A stretch of 64,000 bases of DNA. Source: Paenibacillus arenilitoris. Lineage in GTDB: Bacteria > Bacillota > Bacilli > Paenibacillales > Paenibacillaceae. The notes under the pieces were generated by a model. The model was not told the origin of the DNA. It saw only the letters and a program-made list of their open reading frames with translations, and searched no databases. A program made the position numbers and the translations under genes. Positions within the stretch are counted from its first letter, which is position 1; each line of letters opens with the position of its first letter. Below, in pieces: positions 19,801-28,600 of this stretch. Where the stretch lies: assembly GCF_014705655.1 (NCBI RefSeq), contig NZ_JACXIY010000038.1, forward strand, positions 1-64,000. Reading direction: 5' to 3'.

Positions 19801-19877
19801 ATATCCAGGAAGCATCCATGGACCATTCATACGAGAAGCAGCAGGACGGCACGGAGAAGTACATTCCGGAACCGTAA
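16872..19877 (+). CDS. NHL-repeat / SLH-anchored cell-surface protein
   Basis: A 1001-residue exported protein carried inside the Tn7-like element. Order: signal peptide (ends about residue 44, SRAYAAAE), six NHL propeller repeats with the recurring pattern GTG..G.SGDGGPA..A, N.P, GNLYIAD, IRKV (48-395), an InlB/Listeria-Bacteroides repeat (TPSTLIVTDGDTV...GYAFAGWNT; 395-465), a fibronectin type III domain (468-560), a ~210-residue uncharacterised region and three SLH domains (805 to the end; GYADGTFAPD, GYPDGIFKPD, GYEDGTFRPN). SLH domains bind pyruvylated cell-wall polymer, so the propeller is displayed on the cell. Of the two adjacent ATGs, 16872 is better spaced from GGAGG. The ligand of the propeller is unknown. 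Confidence 0.88.
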   Translation: MSRANMQTWKGRAVKLLLIVLVVMSVNGMVPLLPADWGSRAYAAAENYTIDTIAGTGAPGFSGDGGPAASAHINIVYHIAVDAAGNLYFADSSNHVIRKVDTSGIITTVAGRPGVEANWSIPSGDGGPATSATLRFPGGVTFDSAGNMYITELGYERVRKVDTNGIISTVAGSSTGAQGYAGDGGPATSALLNNPVDVAVDSAGNLYIAEIFNHTIRKVDQTTGIITTVVGTGASGFSGDGGPATSAQLNTPYSVDFDDSGNLYIADLNNNRVRKVETSGNISTVAGTGVAGYSGDGGPATAANMWNPIGLAVDDDGTLYVAENSNHIVRKISPTGIITTVAGTGTFGDSGDGGPAKAAQLRVPLGIDLDHNGNLFVADRGNHKIKKLEAVTHTVTFGKNGGDTEATPSTLIVTDGDTVAALPAPPTRPGYAFAGWNTLPNGGGTVFDATTVVSGNVTVYAQWSLNPPNAPANFRASPGNGQASLTWDSVTSAVYYSLYIGTASGAYDPLPLTTVTGVTYTATGLVNDTTYYFAVKAHNAAGASGFSNEARATPRAPQAPSTPDSGSESGRPTVQVVDGNSGSIVSTAYILRSSDADGRRQAEVELTRDQAAHAVERLKTLESDYAKMLITDVQERDAKLIAKFPKASADLLSESKIRMEISATRARVVIPDTTFEGVTDGLRFRIEPAWDEDLASIERLATTDPLVLEAARGGTVETVGRPMTIGSNATSDRYEAILPLTGATLNDEQLKRVAVFALYDDGTKELARGSIVPYDGEDRLGIRFPVSAGKTGTFTVIRWMNPVHQAFLFGYADGTFAPDRNVTRAEVAAMLVRVFDRDEDAAPGEFPDVGDGHWAKEYIDRASGMSLMIGYPDGIFKPDATITRAEMASAIAPLLPEVTGASAGFTDTEGSWAKAVIEKANAAGIVYGYEDGTFRPNSSLTRAEAVTMLDRLLGRGPLIGAPQQWPDVTQAHWAYGYIQEASMDHSYEKQQDGTEKYIPEP

Positions 19878-19887
19878 ACCGGTTCCC

Positions 19888-19945
19888 GCAAGCCCGTTCT
19901 ATCGGACGGCTGGGCCAACGCCCGTCTCCGGTTGAACGGGCTTGC
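19888..19945 (+). terminator. Long stem-loop after the SLH protein gene
   Basis: A perfect 12-bp stem (GCAAGCCCGTTC / GAACGGGCTTGC) starts ten bases after the stop codon and encloses a loop with its own secondary hairpin potential. The following TCTGTTATTA is only modestly T-rich, so intrinsic termination is likely but not certain. Confidence 0.55.
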
Positions 19946-19956
19946 TCTGTTATTAG

Positions 19957-20262
19957 GATGAAACCAAGGAGGCTTTCCAAGTATTTGGTATTGAGAGAGT
20001 GTTTCACACTAGCGGAGGTGGCGAAGAACCGACTACCCCGGGGGGATTTTGGCAGCAATGCCATGCCAACGGCGAGGTAGAGAGACTCGCTGCCAATGCT
20101 GGTGAATTGCCTGCATATTTGAGCAAGGATTTATATAAAGTGCATGCGGTTTGCAGTTATCGAAAAACTGATAATGATACGTTTCCATATATGCGTTGTT
20201 CATTTAAGAGTGAGTCCAGTGATACGGATGGATATTCGGAAATCACGATCCCTTCGCCGTAA
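19957..20262 (+). pseudogene. Fragment of a GyrI-like (AraC effector-binding) domain
   Basis: The frame is open from just after a stop at 19954 to a stop at 20260 and reads EAFQVFGIERVFHTSGGGEE…FWQQCHANGEVERL…YSEITIPSP. The VFGIER strand, the FWQQCHANG helix and the DTDGYSEITIP strand match the order of AraC-type effector-binding/GyrI-like domains. An N-terminal DNA-binding part and the final strands are missing, and no ATG with a suitable ribosome site opens this frame (GTG 19999 is the first possible start). I read it as a gene fragment trapped in the element. Family assignment is by motif recall only. Confidence 0.45.
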
Positions 20263-20345
20263 GAAAAACCTCCTGAAAAGGAAAGCCTAGGACGTGCCTT
20301 TACAACTCGTCTGGGTAACTGTTCCTTAGATAAAAGTCAAGTCAT

Positions 20346-20373
20346 TCCGCTAACGGGGACGTTAGTTGAATGA
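20346..20373. repeat. Short palindromic repeat inside the left-type end
   Basis: Reads CCGCTAACGGGGACGTTAGT, with arms CTAACG / CGTTAG around a short GGGA centre. It is related to the repeat at 16183-16210 and to 62403-62430 and sits immediately inside the first TnsB-like site of this end. Confidence 0.5.
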
Positions 20374-20384
20374 TACCAGCAGCA

Positions 20385-20534
20385 GTCTAAGTCTTTATTT
20401 TTCAAGTCTTGGTCCGCAGCTGTTTCTTTTAATGGATCAGTCTAAAACTCTTTTTTCAAAATCTGACGATTTTTCAATTCAAAAAACGCGTCAAATCAAT
20501 GACTCCAGTCTAATTCTTTATTTTCATCTGGACA
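20385..20534 (-). repeat. Tn7-L-like end: three spaced TnsB-type sites
   Basis: Inverted copies of the TnsB-type 15-mer occur at 20385-20399 (reverse strand AATAAAGACTTAGAC), 20440-20454 (AAAAGAGTTTTAGAC) and 20508-20522 (AATAAAGAATTAGAC). They are separated by 55 and 68 bp, in contrast to the overlapping set at the other end. Twelve bases beyond the last site the sequence ends in GGACA, the inverted TGTCC tip. The total is 150 bp, as in the Tn7 left end. Confidence 0.75.
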
Positions 20535-20545
20535 GACCCGAACGG

Positions 20546-21262
20546 CTATCCACTGGCATACAGACAGGAAAACGCAACTTCGTTGCATTCAAATTCGATC
20601 TCGACCTCATCTTCTCTGCGTACGGCAATCGAAATGATTTCGCCATGAATCGGCTGGAAGGTATAGTAGTGATAATGCTCATCCATTACTCTTTCTCCGT
20701 GAACGGGTACGGCAAAGGACAAGGGTGAAAGCGAAAATCCTTTGCCAACTGCTTTCATCACGGCTTCTTTGCGTGTCCAGACTCTATAGAACGCCTCAAC
20801 CTTCTTGGCATGGGATATCTCTCCTTCGATAAGCATTCGCTCCCGAGGCACAAAGACGACCTTCATGACATCCAGAGGATTTTGGGTTATCCCTTCCACA
20901 TCAATGCCCGCCTCGTCGATAGAAGAAATCACGCAGGTCACCATCCTTTTCGAATGGGACAAGTTGAAAAATAGGGGATCGATCCCCCTTTCCTTGACGT
21001 GCTTTGGATGCAAATATAGTTTGCCGAATGGATTCTTCTCAAAGGCTACCTTCTCCGGTTGAATCTCGAGCCTCTGCCCCAGCAACTTTTTCAACAGCAA
21101 TCTTCCGGTGTAAAATTCGATTTTTTTATAATCGACCCGATACCGTTCATAGATCGTTCTTTCTTCTTTATCCAACAGATCGAAATCATCTATCCAATCC
21201 GATAAGCTGATCTCCTCGGGGATTTGTACCCAGTATACGTTCAGGATTGACTTCACTTTCAT
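20546..21262 (-). CDS. Sfp-type 4'-phosphopantetheinyl transferase
   Basis: A 238-residue PPTase that loads the phosphopantetheine arm of CoA onto carrier domains. Visible motifs are FNLSHSKRMVTCVIS (P1 region), GIDVEGI (Mg-binding Asp-x-Glu) and WTRKEAVMKAVGKGF (WxxKEA...K). It is the last gene of the NRPS/PKS operon and overlaps the exporter gene by four bases (ATGA), so it is the dedicated activator of the five carrier domains encoded upstream. Its stop codon is only 11 bp from the Tn7-like terminus, so the operon's native 3' flank may have been replaced. Confidence 0.92.
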   Translation of the reverse strand: MKVKSILNVYWVQIPEEISLSDWIDDFDLLDKEERTIYERYRVDYKKIEFYTGRLLLKKLLGQRLEIQPEKVAFEKNPFGKLYLHPKHVKERGIDPLFFNLSHSKRMVTCVISSIDEAGIDVEGITQNPLDVMKVVFVPRERMLIEGEISHAKKVEAFYRVWTRKEAVMKAVGKGFSLSPLSFAVPVHGERVMDEHYHYYTFQPIHGEIISIAVRREDEVEIEFECNEVAFSCLYASG

Positions 21263-22575
21263 TCGTTCGCACCCGCTCCCAATTGAGTCCCAACCCTCTC
21301 TTTCCCTTGTGCCGCTTGCTTCCGTTGCTGTTCCAGGTTCTTCGTAATGACCATAAACGGGATATGTACGACAATTTTCAGCAGCATACCGGTCCCAAAG
21401 AAAATAACGGCATACAATAAGGAATCCAGGCTGAATAAATAACCGAAAATCAGAAATCCGAACAATCTGGCCAACCCGTTCAACAGCATCATTCCCGCTC
21501 CATATCGGCCGAAGAGTTCTCTTGGCACCACCGTTTGATAAAAGGTGGCAAAAAAGACCAGATAAAAACTAAAGGCCAGGAACAGCAGGAAGCTGATCAG
21601 ACCGAAAAATAAGACAGGATAATAGTCACTGTCCTTCAATAGTTGGATGAAATCCGGATTGCCTAAAAATAATAACGGAATAACGGGCACGCACATGCCC
21701 AGGATACCGATTCCGATATTGTTGGCTACGCCAAATTTCTTCATCGGAGGCACAATGAAGATCGCAAGGATCGCTCCTATCGTTGAAATGCTTTCTACGA
21801 TCCCATAATCGGTCTCCTTGCCGCCTAGTATCGTTACAATGATATAAGGAAAGCCCAATAAGATAAACGGATACATAAAAAAGTGAGTCAAAAAGGCATT
21901 GGAAACGATCGAAGTCAATCGTTTGTCTATAAAAAAGACTTTAAACCCCTCCCACATATCTTTAAACAAATGGATCTGTCTGAATATTACGCCCTCTACT
22001 TTCGGAATGACCATAAAGAAGATGGCCAGAGCGGAGATCAGGAAAGTAAACCCGTTAACCAATAACACAGGTCCGATTCCTACCAAGCTATAGACAAGGG
22101 TTCCAAGAAAAGGGGCGAGGATTTTCATCGTTTCGTTAATCGTTTTTTCAAATGAATTGGCGGAAACAAGCTCTTCTTCCTTTACTACGCTAGGCAGCAG
22201 AGATATAAATACAGGACCGTAACAGATTTCACAAGTGGATATAAATAAGACCGTGAAATAGATAAAGGGCATCGTGATCGTCTCAAATAAACTAAAGACA
22301 AATAAGCCAATACAAAGCATGCCTCGCAATACATCCAGCAGAATCATCCATTTTTTCTTGTCGAATCGATCCGCTAATACGCCGGCAATCGGACCCACGA
22401 TGAGATAGGGAACCATCCCCAGCGCTAAGACCGCCGCAAATTTCTCCGCCGATCCTGTCAGGTTCAACACATAGAGGGCGAATGCCGCATTCAAAAAGAA
22501 GGTGCCGAATAAAGAGGTAGCCTCCGAAATAATTAATAACGCAAAGCTGCGTTGTCTAAATAATGAGAAATTCAT
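21259..22575 (-). CDS. MFS exporter of the NRPS/PKS product
   Basis: A 438-residue, twelve-helix major facilitator protein of the MFS_3/EntS-like group (motif GVLADRFDKKKWM in the 2-3 loop). The ATG at 22575, preceded by AAGGTGGGAG, is preferred over a GTG at 22626. It lies 116 bp after the last NRPS gene and is coupled to the PPTase gene, so product export or self-resistance is the natural role. Confidence 0.85.
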   Translation of the reverse strand: MNFSLFRQRSFALLIISEATSLFGTFFLNAAFALYVLNLTGSAEKFAAVLALGMVPYLIVGPIAGVLADRFDKKKWMILLDVLRGMLCIGLFVFSLFETITMPFIYFTVLFISTCEICYGPVFISLLPSVVKEEELVSANSFEKTINETMKILAPFLGTLVYSLVGIGPVLLVNGFTFLISALAIFFMVIPKVEGVIFRQIHLFKDMWEGFKVFFIDKRLTSIVSNAFLTHFFMYPFILLGFPYIIVTILGGKETDYGIVESISTIGAILAIFIVPPMKKFGVANNIGIGILGMCVPVIPLLFLGNPDFIQLLKDSDYYPVLFFGLISFLLFLAFSFYLVFFATFYQTVVPRELFGRYGAGMMLLNGLARLFGFLIFGYLFSLDSLLYAVIFFGTGMLLKIVVHIPFMVITKNLEQQRKQAAQGKERVGTQLGAGANE

Positions 22576-22691
22576 CTTCTTATCTCCCACCTTCTTTGCA
22601 AGAAAGGGACTAGACAAGTTCTCCACTTCCTGCCCATCCTGCTTGAGAGGGCATCCATGAAGAACTGTCTTGGTCCTTATCGCCTCGGCGT

Positions 22692-25600
22692 TTATCCTTT
22701 GCTCGGTTCAAGCTGCTCCGCTAAAGATTGGACGATTTGCATGTATTGCTGCATCATTTCTATTATTTTCGCTTTGTTTAAACGGGCATTGTACATACAC
22801 TCCGCATACAGATGGGTTGGATGCTCGTGGAGCACTAGAAGCAGGTCGCACATCTCCGCGAATCTCATTTCTGAAGCAGAAGCGCTACTGCTCATAAATC
22901 CAGGGATCAAAGCATGTTCATCCTTCGCGATCTTCATAAACGCCGGATCCATGGATGGATCCTTCGGGGAAGCCGCTTCTTCTACCTGATCCTGTACGAT
23001 TCGGAACAGGTCCAACAGCTTCTCCATCTTCCTTAAATCGATGGTTACGAGATGGATCCTGCCGTCCCAGCCTGTAATCGCCGGGATCGTGATTTGTTCC
23101 CGCTCCGTAAGCTCGGCTTGCAGATAGAGGAACAGAGCGAGCATGACTACCGATTGATTAAGCCGCATGCTCTCGGCAGCATCTCGTATGGACGCAAACC
23201 ATTCGCCCTCAATGGTGAAATTCAATGTACCCTTTAATCCTTGGTCCGCAGCGAAGTAGTCTTCAGGATACGGGATTGCTTCTATATTCGATGTTTGATC
23301 CTGGCTGGCGGTTTGTCGAATATACGCCGCTAATTTCGAAATCGACGGGTAAGCAAACAAATGGATCACCGTCACGCCGGCATACACCGGTTCAATGAGA
23401 CTATGCATCCGGATCAACGACATCGAGTTCCCGCCGATATCAAAGAAGTTATGATGCGTTCCTACCCCCTTAATCCCGAGCACCTGCTCCCAGATTTGAA
23501 CGAGATCTTGTTCGATTTGATCGAATGGCGGTGTAGGCGGGGCTTCCAATGCGATTCCCGCGACTTCAGGCAAGGCTCGCCGATCGACTTTCCCGTTTGG
23601 CGTAAGCGGGATCCGATCCAATACCGCAAATTGTGCCGGAATCATATAGTCCGGTACTTTCTCCGCCAAATAATCCCGCAGCGCGGCAAGGGTAAGCTCT
23701 TCCTCCGTGACGATATAGGCGACAAGCGATTGACTATCTTTACAGATGACCGCTGCTTGACGAATCGACGGGTGAAGAAGCAAATGGCTTTCGACTTCTT
23801 CAAGCTCTACCCGATAGCCTCTGATTTTCACCTGATGATCGGCACGACCAAGGAATTCGACTCTTCGATCCGGCAATAACCGTACGATATCTCCGGTACG
23901 ATAGATTCGCTCTCCATCCACAAAAGGATTGGCTACAAATCTCTCTTCCGTCAGCTCCGGACGATGGAGATAGCCTCTCGCGAGCCCCGCTCCCGAGATA
24001 AACAATTCGCCGGGTACACCTGCGGGCACAGCCTGAAATTCCGAATCCAGAATGTATATTTTAGTATTGTTTATTGGTCTTCCGACCGGTATACCGACTC
24101 GATCCGCCAATTGCTCCGGATCTACGAACCCTGCAATTGCGCCGACGCAGGCTTCTGTCGGTCCATAATGATTCATGACTTGAACATGCGGATACGATTG
24201 AAGGAAGCCTCTCATTTCCTCCGCATTCATCGATTCACCGCCCAGTACCACTAATCGCAGCGTTTCACACGCTTTCCGCCAATGCTCGAAAGAGGCATGC
24301 AGCATCATGCGAAATAGCGACGGCGTCCCTTTGATAAAACGAATGCGATGGTCGCCCAAGTAGGCTAATAACGCCTCCGGAATCCGCACCAGGTCCTTAT
24401 CGGCGATATGAATCGCGCATCCGTTTAATAAAGAGGAATACAAGCTGGTATAGCCAAGGTCAAAGGCATACGAGGAGAGCAGAATCGTACGATCGTCAGC
24501 GGTCAGCTTCGCCGTCTCCGTAAACCAGGCGACATAGTTGACCATACTCCGATGCTCGATCATCACGCCTTTTGGATTGCCCGTGCTGCCGGATGTATAG
24601 ATGACATACATCAAATCGTCCGGCTGATTCACGCTCTCCGGATTCGTTACCTGCTGTTTGGCAAGCGTTGGATCATGAATATCGATCCTCTTGCCTTTGT
24701 AATCGGCTGGATCCGGCAAGCTGCTTTGCGTAATCAACATAGGAGCGCCGCTATTTTCCAGTAAATAGCGGACTCGTTCCGCTGGCAGCTCCGGATCCAC
24801 CGGGACGTAAGCTCCGCCTGCCTTCAAGATGCCCAGAATGCCGACGACCGCTTCAACCGATCTCTCTACCATCAATCCCACGATCGTATTGGCCGTTACT
24901 CCCTCGTGACGAAGCAGCCACGCCAACTGATTGGCTCGTTCGTTTACTTGAAGATAGGTTAAGCTGACCTCGCGATGAACAACGGCTATCCGATTCGGGG
25001 TTTGGCGCACCTGTTCTTCGAATAACTGATGAATGGTCCGATCGGCCGGAGCCGCTGCCTCCGTCTCATTGAGGCCGAAGAGGATCTGTTGTTTCTCCCT
25101 ATCGGTTATCATTTGGATACTTGCCAAGCTCTTCTCCGGCCGGGCCAGGATGGATTGAAGAATTCGCCGGTAGTGCTCGGCCATCTGTTCCATCGTTTCT
25201 TTAGTAAACAACCTCGTTGAATATTGGAAAGTAAACCGGAGCTGTTCATCGATTTCTTGCGCATATAAACTAAGATCAAACTTGGCGAACGGATAAGGCG
25301 CCTCATAAGGCTCAAAACGGATTTCATCGGTGCCGCTTTGCGGAATAGCCGGATACTCCATCGAAAACAGGACATCGAATAACGGATTTCTGCTGAGATC
25401 CCGTTTTACTTTCAACCGATCGACCAAATAATCGAACGGATAATCTTGATGACGATACGCCTCCAATGCTTGCGATTTCACCTCGCCTGCATACTGCAGG
25501 AAGGTTTTGTCGCTTCGAGGATTCGTACGGATAGCCAACGTATTGACAAGCATTCCGACTACATTCTCTGCATCCGCGTGCGTTCGGCCGGCGATTGGCG

Positions 25601-28600
25601 TACCGACGATCACATCCTCTTGACGGCTATATTTGGCCAGCAGCACGTTGAAAGCCGCCAATAGAACCATATAGCTCGTCGTGCCGGTATATTGCGTCAG
25701 TTTCCTTAAACCGGTCATGACAGAAGAGTCCGCAACGAACGATACGGAAGCCCCGTCGAATGGTTGAACGGCGGGACGCCCGAAGTCTGTCGGCAATTGC
25801 AGAACGGGCACCTCATCTATAAATTGGTTCATCCAATAGGATTCTTGCTGCTTCATGGCTTCGGATTGCAGCAGCTGATTGTGCCAGGAGGCATAATCTT
25901 TGTATTGGATTTTTGGCTCCGGTAGCGGACGTCCTTCATAGATCACAATGAGCTCGCGAAGGATGACTCCGATCGAGGCTTCATCCGAAATAATGTGATG
26001 CATATTCAGGACAAGAATGAAGTCCGTTGCCGTACGTTCCAGAACGGTCGCTTGAAAGAGCGGCGCTTGTTTTAAATCAAACGATTGGTTTACCAGCTGT
26101 TGTATCCAAGCTTCTTCGGTTTCAGATGAAACCGGCATGAAATCGACCGTGAATGGAACGGTCGGATGAACCTTCTGTACGACATCGCCATGAACCAGCT
26201 CGAAGCCGGTGCGTAACGATTCGTGCCGATCAACCAGCGTCTGCCAGCTTTCCTGGAATCGTCCCCGATCTACATTTCCCCTGATCCTAACGGCAATAGG
26301 AATGTTATACAGCCGTTTGTTATCTACAATCTTATCCAAGGTGAACATTCGTCTCTGCGCGGAGGATGCCGGGTAGTACTCCTGCGGCTCAACGACTGGA
26401 ATGTTCTCGTACTGCCGTACTTCCGCCTGCATGACAAACTGAGCCAGCCTTTCAACCGTCTGATGCGTAAAAATATGTTTGATCTCTATTTCCACTTGTA
26501 ATTCCTTGCGCAATTTACTGACAAGAATGGTTGCCTTCAAGGAATGACCGCCCAGCGCGAAGAACGATGCCCGGACGCTAATCCGCTCCAGCCCCAATAC
26601 TTCTTGCCATACGCTGGCCAGCTTGGTCTCCCACTCATTGCGAGGCGCGATCCACTCCTGTTCAAGATAGCCTCCGGCTTGCGGTGCCGGCAGCTGCTTG
26701 CGGTCGACCTTGCCGTGCGCGGTCAGCGGGATTTGTTCCAGCTGTACAAAATAGCTGGGAATCATAAACGCAGGCAACGACTCGGCGGCATGCTCGCGCA
26801 GATCGGACACGGATAATGGCTCCGAGCCGATCACATAGGCGCACAAATATTTATCATGCTGCTCTCCTCTTGCGATGACGACGGCTTCTTTCACATTCTC
26901 CAGCTGCAATAAGCTGTACTCGATCTCGCTAAGCTCCACCCGGTAACCGCGGATTTTGACCTGCTGATCGATCCGTCCGAGAAACTCAAGCGTACCGTCG
27001 GGGAGCCATCTGGCTTGATCGCCTGTTTTATATAGTTTCTCCCCTGCTTGGAACGGGCTCTCGATAAATTTCTCCTTCGTCATTTCAGGCTGATTGAAGT
27101 AACCTCGGGCAACGCCTTCTCCTCCAACCCACAGCTCGCCGGGTACGCCGACCGGACGCAGCCATTCCGTCTTTGGATCAACGACATAGGCGGTGGAGTG
27201 GCGCAGCGGTTTACCGATAGGAAGAGAAGAATCGAAATCGCGATTCACCTGATAGGTTGTCGAAAACGTCGTATTTTCCGTCGGTCCGTACGAATGGATC
27301 ACCTTCAGCTTCGGACAATGCTTTCTCACCACGTTCACATGGCTTGCCGATACGACGTCTCCGCCCACCAACAACGTCCGGACCGTGGAGAACATCTTCG
27401 GATTCCCTTGCGATAATTGACTGAACAAAGGGGAGACCAGATGGACGATATCGATTTGATTGTCTGCTAATTCACGCTCTATTTGTTCAGGATCCAGCAG
27501 CTTCTCTTTACTTAGCAAATGGAGCGTTAACCCGTTTAATAACGGACCCCAAATTTCCAAGGTGGAGATATCGAAGGCAAAGTTGCCTGTCATCAGAAGG
27601 CGGTAACCTGGCATAAAGTCAATAAAATCTTGCTGGATGACTAGTCGAAGGACGTTGCGGTGCTCGACCATCACCCCTTTTGGTTTTCCCGTTGAACCCG
27701 ACGTATAAATGATATAAGCCAAATCTGACGGATCGTTCACATCCGGTAAATTGTGCGGATAGTTTGCCTCGTCTGACGGATGGCATAAATCAATCACTTC
27801 GCCTGCGTAATGGAAGCGCCCGATCCATTCCGGTTTGGTTAATAGCAAGGATGCTCGGCTGTCCTCAAGCACATATTCGATTCGCTCGGCAGGATACTCG
27901 GGATCGATAGGCAAGTAAGTCCCCCCAGCCTTCAGAATAGCCAGCGTTCCGACAGCCATCTCGATGGAGCGTTCCACCATAATGCCTACGATAGATTCCC
28001 GTACAACCCCTTTTGCCCGCAACCTGTGCGCCAATCGATTCGCTTCTTCATTTAACTCCCGGTAAGTCAGTTGCATTCCTTCATAAACAACGGCGCTTTG
28101 ATCGGGCGTTTTTGCCGCTTGCTCCTCAAACCATCGATGGATGGTCTTGGACCGCAATACAGCCGACTCTTCTTCTGACTCCGGCGGGTTAAATATCGTG
28201 ACAATCCGATTTCTTTCCGCTTCCGTCATTAAGTCCTGTTCTTCATAACGTGCCATAGGATCTTGAATCATGGACTCCAATGCCTTCCGATAATAACCGG
28301 ATATCAAAGCCATTTGTTCTTCACAGAACTGCGTATGATCCCATTGGATTAATAATTGCAGGTGATCAGACCGATCTAATCTGAACTCTGCCGACATCGC
28401 AAAGTTATTATAGGTTCTCTCGGAAAACGCCAGCACATGGAAATCGTCCAAATCCTGCAAGGAATCAAGAATATGAAAATGTGTAAAGTTAAAGATCACT
28501 TCATATAAGGGGCTTCCGCCCGAATCCTGCTGAATTTGCGCCAAAGGATAACGACGATACGGCAAATAGGATTGCTCCTGTTCAAAGACTTGATGGATGA

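Larger units (their letters stand above)
16088..20534. mobile_element. Transposase-less Tn7-like element (mini-Tn7)
   Basis: A 4447-bp segment bounded by TGTCCA... at 16088 and its inverted counterpart ...TGGACA at 20534. Inside the left-hand terminus are four direct repeats of an AATAAAGTATTAGAC-type 15-mer phased every 20-21 bp over about 90 bp. Inside the right-hand terminus are three inverted copies spread over 150 bp. This asymmetry, the TGT/ACA tips, and the resemblance to Tn7 TnsB sites (AATAAAGTCTTAAAC) match Tn7 right and left ends. No tnsA-E or tniQ gene lies inside; the cargo is a broken TetR gene, a large SLH protein and a regulator fragment. The 5-bp flanks (CTGAT and GACCC) do not match, so it may be an old or rearranged copy. 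Confidence 0.72.
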
